Assembly: GCA_004154925.1 (NCBI GenBank)
Contig: QJNS01000115.1
Location: 1 to 64,000 of the forward strand
Direction: 5' to 3'
Length of the DNA stretch: 64,000 bases
Source: Monosporascus cannonballus
Lineage: Eukaryota > Ascomycota > Sordariomycetes > Xylariales
The notes beneath the pieces were generated by a model. That model did not search any database and was not told where the DNA came from. It saw only the letters and a program-made list of their open reading frames with translations. The first letter of the stretch is position 1, and each line of letters opens with the position of its first letter. The position numbers were made by a program, and so were the translations under genes. This document shows positions 51,801 to 62,549 of the stretch, in pieces.

Positions 51801-54800
51801 CATGTGGCTGTTTTCAAGATAGGCACAGACAGCGAGAGGCTTATGGCGAATCAGTGGGTGGGTGAGCTTTTAGAAGGGACGGTATTAACCTTGCTCTGCA
51901 ACCGCACTCCGTTGCTTACGAATAATTCCCGGGCAGCTGGCATGCAAAGACGGCAGAAAACGCGGAGAAACGCGAGACAGAGGGGACACCCAAGCCACAG
52001 TCGGTGCCGCCCAAGGCGGCGATTGACGGTGTCAATCAAGAGAAGTCCACCATACGCCAGTGTCCATACTGTGGCTGTGTGCGGGTGGTATGCGTTCTGG
52101 CGCCTTGGACCCTTGGACTGAGACCGAGCAACCATTGTCACTATCAATTCCTTTGTCCACCACTTTGCCAAGCAACTTGTTCGTATTATCAAGCAAGCCC
52201 AATCATGGAACTCGGGCATGCTACTGCGGAAGAGGCAAGAGGGCTCTGGTGATGACATCGCGCCGCCCGAATCTTGCATTTCGACAAGCTCCACGCGTGG
52301 CGAATGGACCTTCTGGTTGTTTTGTTTCGTTTTCTGCAGCTACGCTCCTCACGAGGCCTCTGGCTGTGACCATTTGCCAATTGGCGACCCCAGAAACCGA
52401 TGCAACCTCAGCCACAAGGACACACACAAGCCCGACAAATTGCCGGATCTCATGCTGGGGATCCGTCATTGGACTTGATAGGTTGGGCCTAGATGCGTCA
52501 TCTCCTGTCGTCTGACCAATTATACTCCTCGCAGCCAAGAGGATATGGCATTTCCGCGACGCATTTCAGGGGCATTAGAGGTAGCCGCATCGGGTAAAGG
52601 TTCGTGTTTCCTTGCTGTAGGGCCAGCTGGCATCAAGCAGCGGTGAACGAATCAAAGTTAGTGGTTAATAAAAAGCTTTCTTATTTGGAAGCTCTTGCGC
52701 CGGGTAAGAAGAATTCAACAAGCCCATTGCAGGGTTCTTTAAGCGTGTTCATGCGGCGACTCTTTAATTGCTAAGAAGGGTATAAGGTGGGTTTCAGTGA
52801 GCTGGATGGTGGGGATTGCTTGCGTGGTGAGCGTCTTGTCCATCACCGTTGATATGCTGTATGCAGGTTAATTCAGCGCGACGTTACAACATTTTCGGGG
52901 GAAATCTTGTGGCCTCCGTATGACGGCGCATAGCAGCTTGACAGGCCAATGTTGGGAAGGGAAAGCGCCATCGTATGACGTCCCCCGACAGCTGCCGCCG
53001 TCCACGGCTGGAAAAGGTTGATGCATCCCTTGACATCGTTGGAATGTAGCATCTCAGGGCCAACGAGGACGGCGAAAACATTAGCCTGGCTCTGTCTCTC
53101 ACCTCTCATTCCAGTCCAAGGCCGAGTTTGATTCAATGGTTAATAATATTAAGTCAGATTGCTATATTATTCCCTACACACATAGTAATTCGAAAAGATG
53201 ATAGGATAGGGCCACATCGTTACGTTACCAGCGCTGGGACAAATCCTGAAACGTCACTTTGTCAGCTTCGGAGAAACCCGCTTTCCCCAAAAGGAAATCT
53301 ACAAACTATCATGAACTGTTTTACCTATTAAACAGATTGTGATAGCACACTTCGGTTCCTGCATACGCTGAGCGTTCTGCGTCGCGGCACGATCTCCTTA
53401 CTCATCACGGCAACATCCAAGTCAGGGGCAAGGACTAGATGTATCTGACCGCCCTGGAGGGGTTGAGGGGGCATCGAGGGGCCAAAAGGCTGGACCAGTG
53501 CCGCCTTGCCGTAGCCGAACGCCATCAGAGACGCTGTCAGAGAAGGGCGCCGGTTCTAGGAGACTACCCGCATACGCTGAATATTGTATTGCCTTCCCTG
53601 AAATTCCAGAATGCCGGACCAAGGCAAGTGGTTATGGGAACTGGAGCTCGGTCATAGTAGAAGGCGGTGCAGCATTTACGATGGGTAACACTTATCAGAT
53701 TGATCGGCGGTTCAACGGGCCACCCAAGCTAACTCGATCCGGCTCTTGATATTGTTCGAGAGATTGGGTCTGGTAGTGCATATTCAATTCCAAGATGATA
53801 TTGTACATATAGAACGTCAAACCCAATACATCAAGTTTTCCTTTTTCTGCACCCCAACTTAATTAATTGTGCTCGGCGTGACATGACATCGGAGGTCCTT
53901 TAAATGGTGGAGCTAATTGCCGGGCATCATTTGGCCGGTGTTGATCATGTCTTGTGGTTTGATTTGGACATTGTATGAAGCACAACACCGAAGATGATCA
54001 TGCTCATTGTGCTTCGTGTGCACGGTGCATTGAGAGTCCCCGTGACCAGTGATTCGTATGTAGGGCTCGGACACCAGACGAGCATCCCTGACTCATGACA
54101 CCTGCCTACGTCGACAATTCTCATCCACTTGGTGCCGTTGTTTACATTCTTGCTGGAGATTGAGGTTTGTGGATGTTATTGTAGTTGTCAGCCACTGATT
54201 GGTAAAGAGGGATGAATGAGCTGGCTGCAATTAGCCCTGCTACGGTCTCCCTGCGAATGGCGCTAGGCCATTCACGACCTCCTGGCCAGTGCATGTTTCT
54301 CTTACAGTACCACAGTACCTAGCCCCCAGCCGCTCCCCACTTAATCGCTTGTTTCAAGTTTTGAAAGCCGCTGGGCCGCTCAGATCCAATAAACGATCCC
54401 CAAACTTCCAGCTCTCAAGCCATACGCTCCCAGTCATCAAAGGGATTATGCGGCAGGTAGCGGGCGGCTTGGGCAAAATGCAAATTCTCAGCCAGTCAGA
54501 TCGCAGAGGCTTCATCGTTCTGGGGGGGCATGTATGTCTTAGTGGATGTAGGGATTAACTGGCTCTTTGAACATCTCTATATACGCCGAATTGTCTTTGG
54601 CGGCTGAGAGGAAGGGGGCCGGATGTCTATTATGTATGAAAGAGCTGATAGATATATGATGCGTACTCCTTTCCATGGTCCCTTACCTTCCGCTCTTCCC
54701 TTCGGTATCTAGTCATTGACTATCTCAACAACGATTCAAGATCCCAGTGGAATGAACTTCCAGTACTGAAGGGATCACTCCGCAGCGAGAATAATCTAAA

Positions 54801-56584
54801 CAAGCAGCGGAGTCTGTCTAATAATTATCCCCTTCGCCACAAACCGCTATTTCTTGCCCCACGAATAATCAAAGCCCACGTTCGATGAAGACTCTGGCTA
54901 GTCTATCCCGCAACACCAAATAATCAACATTTACTTCTATCCTACATCCTTGCAGTTCTTTCTTTTTGCCTGTAACCACCTAGTACGAGCATACAATCTC
55001 TGGTCTTCTCTTTTACCTCGTTATATATCTGCTGCCCCGCTCAACTGGTCTTGAGTCGCAGAATAGAACGGTCTATTCTGTCACACGCAATTACCGACGG
55101 CGATTCACTCCAACCCAATCAACGAGGTCATTCACTGTTACAAGTCTTTGGATATCGACTTGGCATTCACTCTAGAAACGGATCGATCATTCCCTGTAGT
55201 CATTTGGAATTCATCGTCTCCCTTGGCGCGCAGACAGTATTTAAAGACAGGTTCCTGCAAAAGTTGGTAATCTTCACCCACAACCGGCAATAACGTTCCA
55301 TCTGAAGCGCATTTACTCGGGTGGTTCCACATATCATCAGCCACAAGAGAGCAAGATTCGTCACCTCTGCGATACGTAGCAGCGGCACTTGGTCTCTCGG
55401 CACTCGACTACCGAAGATCCCACATCCCCATCCGGGCCTTCAACAAAACTTCCGGGGAACACGAAGTGCAGTTGCCTTTTACGGTCTTTTCGAGTTCCTT
55501 TCAGTCCGTTTGTTTTTCGTATCGCTTGCTTACTAAAATCGAATCTTTCCGCTGGTTCGGGAACTATTCTCGTCTCCGATTACTTAATACAACCCACAAT
55601 CATAAGCGCGCATCACAAGTTTCACTTGCCGCTGTCCCCAGAACCGAGCTATTGCCAAACCCCATTGTGGCATATTCCTGAATCCCCTGGAGCAATCCGA
55701 GAATTCCGCTTTCCAGAAAAGCCTAAGCCTCACCGCGAGTGCGTGGGCTTTGACAAATCCAGTAACGGTTGCCACAGGCTCCCACTCTAAACAGCTTTCC
55801 AGTTGTGGCGGTGGAGAAATCGACGTCAATCGTTTTCCGCAGACGGAAGACAACCCGAATCTGTTAACAGCAAGCTCCGACCACCGAGGCAGGCCCGGCG
55901 GAAACAAAAAAAAACCCAGGATTGCATCCACCGCTCGGCGCACCCACCCAACCGCAACAAGTTGGGCAACTGAGACCCCTGCCGGTCAAACCCGACAGCT
56001 ACGTACACCAGGCACCCCTGTCACCCTGCAGTACCATACAAGCCTGGCTTACTGCGGGAAACCCAGACCCCTGTAGCCACGTACATTAGCACCTGCCACC
56101 TGCCACCTCCTCTTGGGCGTACGTAGGTACTTGGCCAGCCAGCACAGCTATTAGGCTCAGCCTCGAGACCATACTCGCGTCACCGCACATATTACGCATC
56201 CTATTCAACGCATTGTTCCTGTGGGTGCTTGTCTTTTGGTGACTTGTCATCCCTTTGGCCAGCCTACTATTATTCCTTAGGTCGTGTTATTGCTGTGTGC
56301 CTAGCCCGCCGCGTGATACACATACCTGGACACTCACCACTTATACACATAACTGCCTTGACTTACGACATACATACACACTGCCCACTTATACGATTCC
56401 TCGTTGGCCTGTTAATATAATACCAACGTCTCCTCCCACCATATTCCCCGTTTCCAGAATCTTACCTTCGCTACCTCTGGGGATCCGCACAGGCTATCTG
56501 AAGTCGGACATAACTTCATACATTGCCTGTTACCCTAGTGCGAACTAACAACAACACAACACCACGCTACACGGCTCTCACATC
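48875..56584. other. 7.7-kb interval with no recognisable gene
   Basis: Normal GC content and no transposon ends or RIP. The largest frames (49627-50055 minus, 142 codons; 52060-52515 plus, 151 codons; 51851-52294 minus, 147 codons) overlap frames on the other strand and show no domain, signal peptide or intron-extended homology that I recognise. The right-hand 1.5 kb (about 55.0-56.5 kb) is C/T-rich and could be a long promoter or 5' leader of the cyclin gene. No tRNA or rRNA was found by eye. Confidence 0.55.
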
Positions 56585-57706
56585 ATGTCTACGGTACCGA
56601 GATTATCGATGGGCGACCTCAACAACGCCGCCCTCGAACAGTTCATCTTCAGACCTGTCAGCAAAGATATGGTTTCATATCTGGCGCAGGCTGCACGTGA
56701 TGTCATCCAGTGCGATCCCAATATGATGCCCCCACCGGCTCAGAACGCGCAACATCACGCTCCGCCCCAGACACCTTCAGCGAAAGCCGTTCGTTCCGAT
56801 AACAGCGACTTGCCGTCCTTAGAGGATTTCATCTCTCAGCTGGTCGTCTCCTCAAATGTCCAGGTCCCTACCTTAATGTCTAGCCTGGTCTACCTGACCA
56901 GATTAAAGTCGAGACTGCAACCCATGGCCAAGGGCTTACGATGCACGACTCATCGCATCTTTCTGGCTGCCCTGATTCTTGCTGCCAAGTACCTGAACGA
57001 CAGCTCACCGAAGAACAAGCACTGGGCAAGCTACAGTCACCTTAGCTCTGAGAGCTATCACTTCGGATTCAACCGGACTGAAGTCAACTTAATGGAGAAG
57101 CAGTTGTTGTTCCTCCTGGATTGGGAACTCAGGATTACCGAGGAGGACCTCTATCGGGAGTTGGACCCATTCTTGGCGCCCATCCGCGCTGAGATCGAGT
57201 TGAAGCACGCGCGTCGCATTCAACGAAAGGAGCAGCTTCGCAGGCAACGGGAGGCCGAGGCTTGGGCTGCGACTCAACAGTACCTTACACCTCCTTCGTC
57301 ACGTGGAAGTTCAAGGTCCAGGCAGCCCTCGCCGCCCACCGAAACCATCCGCATGGTGCACGATATCTCGACGCCACCCGAACTGGCGTACAGCTCATCC
57401 GGCAGCTCTTACGCCTCCTCGATCAGCTCGAGGCAGCACTCGCGGTCATCTACCCCAATTTCGGATCCCGAGGATCCCTACGTCCACGCCGATGGCTCGC
57501 TCTACGACTCACCCGTGGAGATCGTCCTGGAGATGCCGCAGCCGGCTGCAACAAGGGGCTACAGGAAGGAAGGCAAGCAATTTCTACCTTACGAGATCAG
57601 CGCCGACGAGCTTAGGGAGCTCCAGGATGGCAGCAGTAAGACGAAGCGTGCCAGAACCGGACGAGGCATGTGGGGCCGCATGCTCGCCAGCGCCTCCGTA
57701 CGATAA
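56585..57706 (+). CDS. Pho85-type (PCL1/PclA-like) cyclin
   Basis: Intronless frame of 373 residues. PCL cyclins bind Pho85-class kinases and act in G1 progression, polarity and sporulation. The cyclin box spans about 78-196: PSLEDFISQLV, TLMSSLVYLTRLKSRL, THRIFLAALILAAKYLND (helix 3-type core) and EVNLMEKQLLFLLDWELRI, which are family hallmarks. A highly charged helix follows (about 203-228, KHARRIQRKEQLRRQREAEA), then a Ser/Pro-rich disordered tail (about 235-300) suited to phosphorylation, and a basic C-terminus. The start at 56585 precedes a short conserved-looking N-terminus (LNNAALEQFI). The long upstream region suggests complex transcriptional control. It is about 7.7 kb from CDK1, but a Pho85-type partner is expected, not CDK1. 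Confidence 0.92.
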   Translation: MSTVPRLSMGDLNNAALEQFIFRPVSKDMVSYLAQAARDVIQCDPNMMPPPAQNAQHHAPPQTPSAKAVRSDNSDLPSLEDFISQLVVSSNVQVPTLMSSLVYLTRLKSRLQPMAKGLRCTTHRIFLAALILAAKYLNDSSPKNKHWASYSHLSSESYHFGFNRTEVNLMEKQLLFLLDWELRITEEDLYRELDPFLAPIRAEIELKHARRIQRKEQLRRQREAEAWAATQQYLTPPSSRGSSRSRQPSPPTETIRMVHDISTPPELAYSSSGSSYASSISSRQHSRSSTPISDPEDPYVHADGSLYDSPVEIVLEMPQPAATRGYRKEGKQFLPYEISADELRELQDGSSKTKRARTGRGMWGRMLASASVR

Positions 57707-60637
57707 TCGCATCATTTCTTTTGTTTTTCCGGCATCATTCTACGAGCATGGAGTTTGGCGAATCAAGGCGCTACATCAGCATATAAAACTGGGGGGATTT
57801 TGTGTTTTCACCGTACTTATTGAGGGCCGATCCCTGTCATGATGCTCACGAGGAGTTTTCAAGGATAACTACACACAGGAAGCATTTTAGCATTGGGCAT
57901 AATGCTTGGGTATTTTGGGTCATGTGCATAGAGGGAGCATTGGGCTGGGAATCATCAGGCATGACACTACGGAGAATGATTGGATCATTCACTGCCTACC
58001 TAAACATCTAATGATGGGAGGGACGCATATGGCATAGATAGGAATAGGAGCAGAGGGGGCCGATGGACCCCTTGCGATCCCATCGCAGGCGAACAAATAT
58101 AACGAAGATCACCCTAGTTGGTCCATTACAACCCGCACATTCTTCATACTTCATAATCGCGAAATTTCTCCGTGTTTTTTTGCCCGCCACCAGCGTGACC
58201 GCTTATTGCCCGCTATTGTTCACCGTCCCGCGCCAACCCGCTAACCTAGAAATAGATAGGGTTGGGATCCAGTAGCCCCGATCCCCGTGCGGCCGAAAAT
58301 GTGTAGTTCGGCGTGCTATAGATTCCAGCCACTTGCGAACGCCCCATCAGTTCTAGAACGGTTTAAATACTAAAGTCAGCGTAAGATATTTTCTGCCCTG
58401 CTGCCCAATATTCACGAAATGACTGCATAGGTGGGTAGGCGGTAGACACTTCTCGAGTGACGGATCGCGAATGCGGCGCATCCTCCGCCACCAACAGAGG
58501 CCAGACCGCACTCAGCTCCCTACAGTACATGCGAGCCCCCGCCCCGGCTAGGAGCGAACTGGCGGCCACCACGGTGGCTGGTTCATTAATTTATTTGGTA
58601 TGATGTCGCTAGGCGCTATCTGGGCTAAGCTTACGGGCGGGCGATGCTGCACCCCACATCAACATGCAAGACAGCTCATGCCCTGCATAAATGATCGGTG
58701 CCACCACACACGGGACACCGCCGCCCCACGCCACATGGGCTCTCTGGAGTGAGCCTGGTTGGCCGTCTCGGGGGGGTTCGTGGGATGATCCCCACGGGAC
58801 CATTCGTCAGAGATGTGCGACTCTGTGGCCAGTCCGCGTGTTCACCCGAGAAGCTATACGCGTTTCTAAAGAGCGTGCTCGCGACGGGGGAAGGGCGGGC
58901 CTATCGACACCGCACCGGATCGGAACTGTCCCGTCGATTCTGCACATGCGCACCTCGTATGAGGTATGTAGTGCAGGCTGGTGGCAGGCTGGAATGGTGG
59001 GTATATGAGGCAGGTACGTAGTGGGGGTGCATTCATAAGAAACGCCTCATGGCCCAAACCTGGCGGTGTGTCACGGCGGAGCCGAAGGCAGCCGAAAGGC
59101 TGGGGCGAGTAGGCAAAACCGAGCGGACGGGCAAACTAACAAGCAGGCCGATCCCACAATGGACCATACGTCCAGTCATACAAAACTTTGTTACACGGGC
59201 ATCTTTCCAGAACGCCGGGAACCATGCGGGTTCCTATTTATTGTTATGCTTACTCCTATGCTGGGATTCTATTCCCTCTTGCGTCGTGGGAATGCAATCT
59301 TGCAGACGATCGATCCGTCCCTCCGTAGGTACTATATACGGGAGCTACCTAGGTAGTTGGACATAGCCACCGCTACAAAGATTCGAGGAGAAATTCGAAG
59401 ATCTCTGTTATTTGCGGACAGGTGAATGCGCGGTTGCGATGATGGTCGGCTAATACTCCAGCAAATGCGATGTACCCTTTACAACCTTGATCGAGTGATC
59501 ATCGGCGAGCGGATGTGAATTGATTTTATTTGACTGGCCGTGGTGTTGGGTCGAACTTGCGTCTGTTGTTTCGGTACGCCTTCCGCATGACACGAGAGAA
59601 TCTGCGGCTCGACAGGCGACCGCCCGGCATAGCAGGTCCCCAGGAGCGCAGGCATGTTTGCCATAGGAATGACAGCGCCTCACCGCGGCGCGGCTAAGCC
59701 GACGGCGCGAGTCGTCGATATTTACAGCGCATCGCGCGCGCCTCTGCGAAGCCAAACTAAGCCAGGCCGTGGTATACACCAACCCCTAGCATATCTTCTT
59801 GGTATAGCGGTTCACAAGACCGGAGGAATGAATGGGAATGGGTTGATGATTCGACGTACTTACGAACACACCCGCGGCGTCTCCATACGGCAGGATCGCT
59901 ATCTCTGTTTCCATAAGGGGCATCGTATTCTGTCACGGACCTAGCGACTTACCCGGAGAAGAGGGGCGATGTTATTAGGAAAGGGGTGCCAGACCAGGCA
60001 TGAAGAAACTTAGAAGCACCTACAGGTAATGACGAACCTGTTCGCCACGACTGACTGTTCTGGAAGGTTGCCTGCCTGAGATCTGTGGCTTGCGTTTATG
60101 CACAGGCTTCCACGCAGGCCAATAATAGATTCTGCGAGGGAAACGACGCAACTGCTGATTGGTGCCCACTGAGGCTTTGGTTTGGTACTCGAAGAACTGC
60201 AATATGCTGTTGTTGGCTAACGAATGCTCCTCGGGAACGAAATTCTCTCGGATCTCATACCAGCAATTCCATCAGTGCCCGTAATAGGCAATGAAGAACG
60301 AACGTAATAATATTATAGCGGAAAAAGTCGGCCTTGAAAGTTTCGGCGTATTCCGTAACGGGCATCAAAATGATAAAAAGAAAAGCGCCTGACAGGTGGC
60401 CATGCCAAGTGGGTGGCGGCTGTAAAGGGGACACTCAGCAAGTCTAGAAAGGCGGGCAGAGCAAATTTTTCAGAGCTCTAAAACTTTAGGAAGTTGGTTA
60501 ACTAATTCAGGGATTGGCAGGGCGGCTCTAACCATTGGTCGGGCCCTAGCTTGGCGGGGCTGGCGGGACACCCCGCACCACTGCCATCACAGGTTGATGT
60601 CTTTTGTTTAGAAGTATCTTCATGACTCACGGATCTA
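57707..60637. other. Intergenic, no recognisable gene
   Basis: About 2.9 kb of GC-normal sequence. Overlapping frames of 60-110 codons on both strands (for example 58691-59008, 59049-59366, 59450-59782) share no known motif and have no splice-extended continuation that I can see. The first few hundred bases are the cyclin 3' flank. Confidence 0.55.
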
Positions 60638-60681
60638 GTGTCCCCCACCCACTTCCTGAATTTACCCACTTCCTGAATCGG
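60638..60681. repeat. Left terminal inverted repeat of the Pot2/Fot1-like element
   Basis: 44 bp, an exact inverted match to 62441-62484, preceded by TA. Contains two copies of ACCCACTTCCTGAAT. Confidence 0.95.
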
Positions 60682-60839
60682 TCCACAACACCGAATACGA
60701 GGGTATCACCAACAACACTCTTTAATATCTCAACGAAAACGGTGTATTTTTGCTTCATTCTAATTGCCACTGAAATAGCATGTCTTCTATTAGTGTCCGA
60801 TTAATTTCCATAGCTCCTTCCAGAAAATCCTTCGCGTAT

Positions 60840-62200
60840 TATTATTTGTATCGTTTAATAAAAGTTTTAATAATTTTCCTAGCTTTTATAATCTGTTTAA
60901 TCTCGGGGAATATATCGTTAAGGTCCTTAACTACTATAATACGTTTTTAAGGCTTTAGAACTTTTAATTATTTCTTTAAATCTTTATTATTATAATGTAA
61001 AAAACTATTTTAACGAACTTAAAATTAAAAGCCTTAAAGGCTTTTTTAAATAGAATACGAATATTGCAAAAAATAATAACCTTTTGCAAACTAATAGTTA
61101 AAAGCTAATCCTGAACGTCCTTACCCTTTTTAAGTATATACCATATTATAAAATATCTTTTAAAAAGGTAACATATAATTATTATCTGCGAGATTTATTG
61201 GCGTAAGAATTTCTCGACCATCTTCGAGTTTTGGAACGGTTTATCCGCATCGAATAACAAAATACCTATTGCTTTAAAGCTTTAATATATATTCCGGAAG
61301 TTAAAAACCTTCCTTATAGCTTTATAATACGTCTTTAAAAAACGTTACTTATTAACAAAAACTAAAAATATAAAAAAGCCAAAGTTTAACATCTTTTTAT
61401 AGTAATATTACTTTAAAATAACAAATATCCCGATATTAAGCAGGTATATAATATAAAAAGTATGTAAGAATATATATAAACAGCATATTTTATTTCGCCT
61501 ATATTTAGCTATAATTTCGGTCGAAATACAAATAATATATTAATTTAAAATAAAAAGCTTTTAATTATTAGAATTCGAAAACTTAATTTCGGAAAAATAA
61601 ACTTTCCGAAGCTATTCGAAGGCGATTTCGGCGCTATTTTAACCCAACTTGCTAACGGTATATTTCTATTTAAAAAAATAACGCGGAAATTATTATTTTT
61701 AAAAAGCGAAACCGATAAAAATTATTACGAATATTAAACGTTACCCGTTAACCGTAATAACTTCGATTATTATTATCCAAATTGTTATTTCGGAAACTTT
61801 TCGAAGTTTACGTTTCGTAAAAATGTTTTTAAATATTTTTCCCTTTTTGATTTCGCCCTTTTATACGCCTATCTTATTCATATTTATGATATTCTCGTCC
61901 TTAATTTTTAGTACGCGAACAATAATTTAAACCGTTATTAGAAATTTCGAATTTTATTAGGAAGGTCGAAAAACGCATAAAAGGTTTCGAAAAATTTTTG
62001 CAATTTTTTTAGAACGTTAAGTAACGGTTAATAAAGCGTTTAACTCAATATTTCCCAAAGAAATAAACGCTTTATTCGCTTAGTTAATATATTTTACCAT
62101 TTAACGTATTTCGAAATCGTATAGCATCTTTTTACCGCCTTCCTTATTTAATATCCATCTTACAAGTTCCTCTTTTTGCAAAGGATTAAGGACTTGTTAG
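60840..62200 (-). pseudogene. RIP-broken pogo/Fot1-type transposase
   Basis: Minus-strand relic. The N-terminal Tc5/CENP-B-type helix-turn-helix is recognisable at about 62193-62147 (LNPLQKEELVRWILN), followed by a linker, then ENIINMNKIG at about 61900-61866 (family form E-N-x-x-N-M-D-E-x-G, first catalytic Asp changed to Asn) and IWIIIIEVITVNG near 61790-61745, where the family has W-V-T-V-I-E. Numerous TAA/TAG stops follow. It cannot encode a working transposase. Confidence 0.82.
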
Positions 62201-62440
62201 TATTGATGGCCTTAAGCATAAGATTGGGCGCCTTTTTTTCGCATAGACAAGGTGCTCTCTGTTACACTCCATTTGTTAGCCGTTACTTTCTGCTAAACGC
62301 CCGCAGTAACTTCTGCGAAGGCTTGCTGCATGCGATACTTATCTTCAGGCCCCATTCCAAGTTAGAGCTTCAGAAACGTTATATGGGTTGAGTTATTGGG
62401 GAGTGTTGATAAAAGGGGTGGGTGTTGAAGGAGCGAAAAT

Positions 62441-62484
62441 CCGATTCAGGAAGTGGGTAAATTCAGGAAGTGGGTGGGGGACAC
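62441..62484. repeat. Right terminal inverted repeat of the Pot2/Fot1-like element
   Basis: 44 bp, an exact inverted match to 60638-60681, followed by TA. It ends 65 bp before the glycyl-tRNA synthetase ATG and lies inside an in-frame upstream extension of that gene. Confidence 0.95.
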
Positions 62485-62549
62485 TATTCTTCAACCTCAT
62501 CCAAACTAACAAACTCTCTCCTGTTCGTAAAGTGGTCTATGTACCCGCC

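Larger units (their letters stand above)
60638..62484 (-). mobile_element. Pot2/Fot1-like (pogo) DNA transposon, RIP-damaged
   Basis: A 1,847-bp element bounded by TA target duplications (60636-60637, 62485-62486) with 44-bp terminal inverted repeats that are perfect copies (60638-60681 and 62441-62484). Each TIR begins GTGTCCCCCACCC and contains a 15-bp direct repeat (ACCCACTTCCTGAAT) twice, 2 bp apart. Size, TA duplication, TIR length and subterminal direct repeats match the Pot2/Fot1 group of Tc1/mariner/pogo transposons. The centre (about 60.8-62.2 kb) is RIP-altered; the outer 150 bp on the left and about 300 bp on the right are not. Confidence 0.93.

Noticed and set aside
52060..52515. 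151-codon plus frame
   Set aside because: Overlapped by 147- and 105-codon minus frames, with no recognisable domain; not enough support to call a gene.
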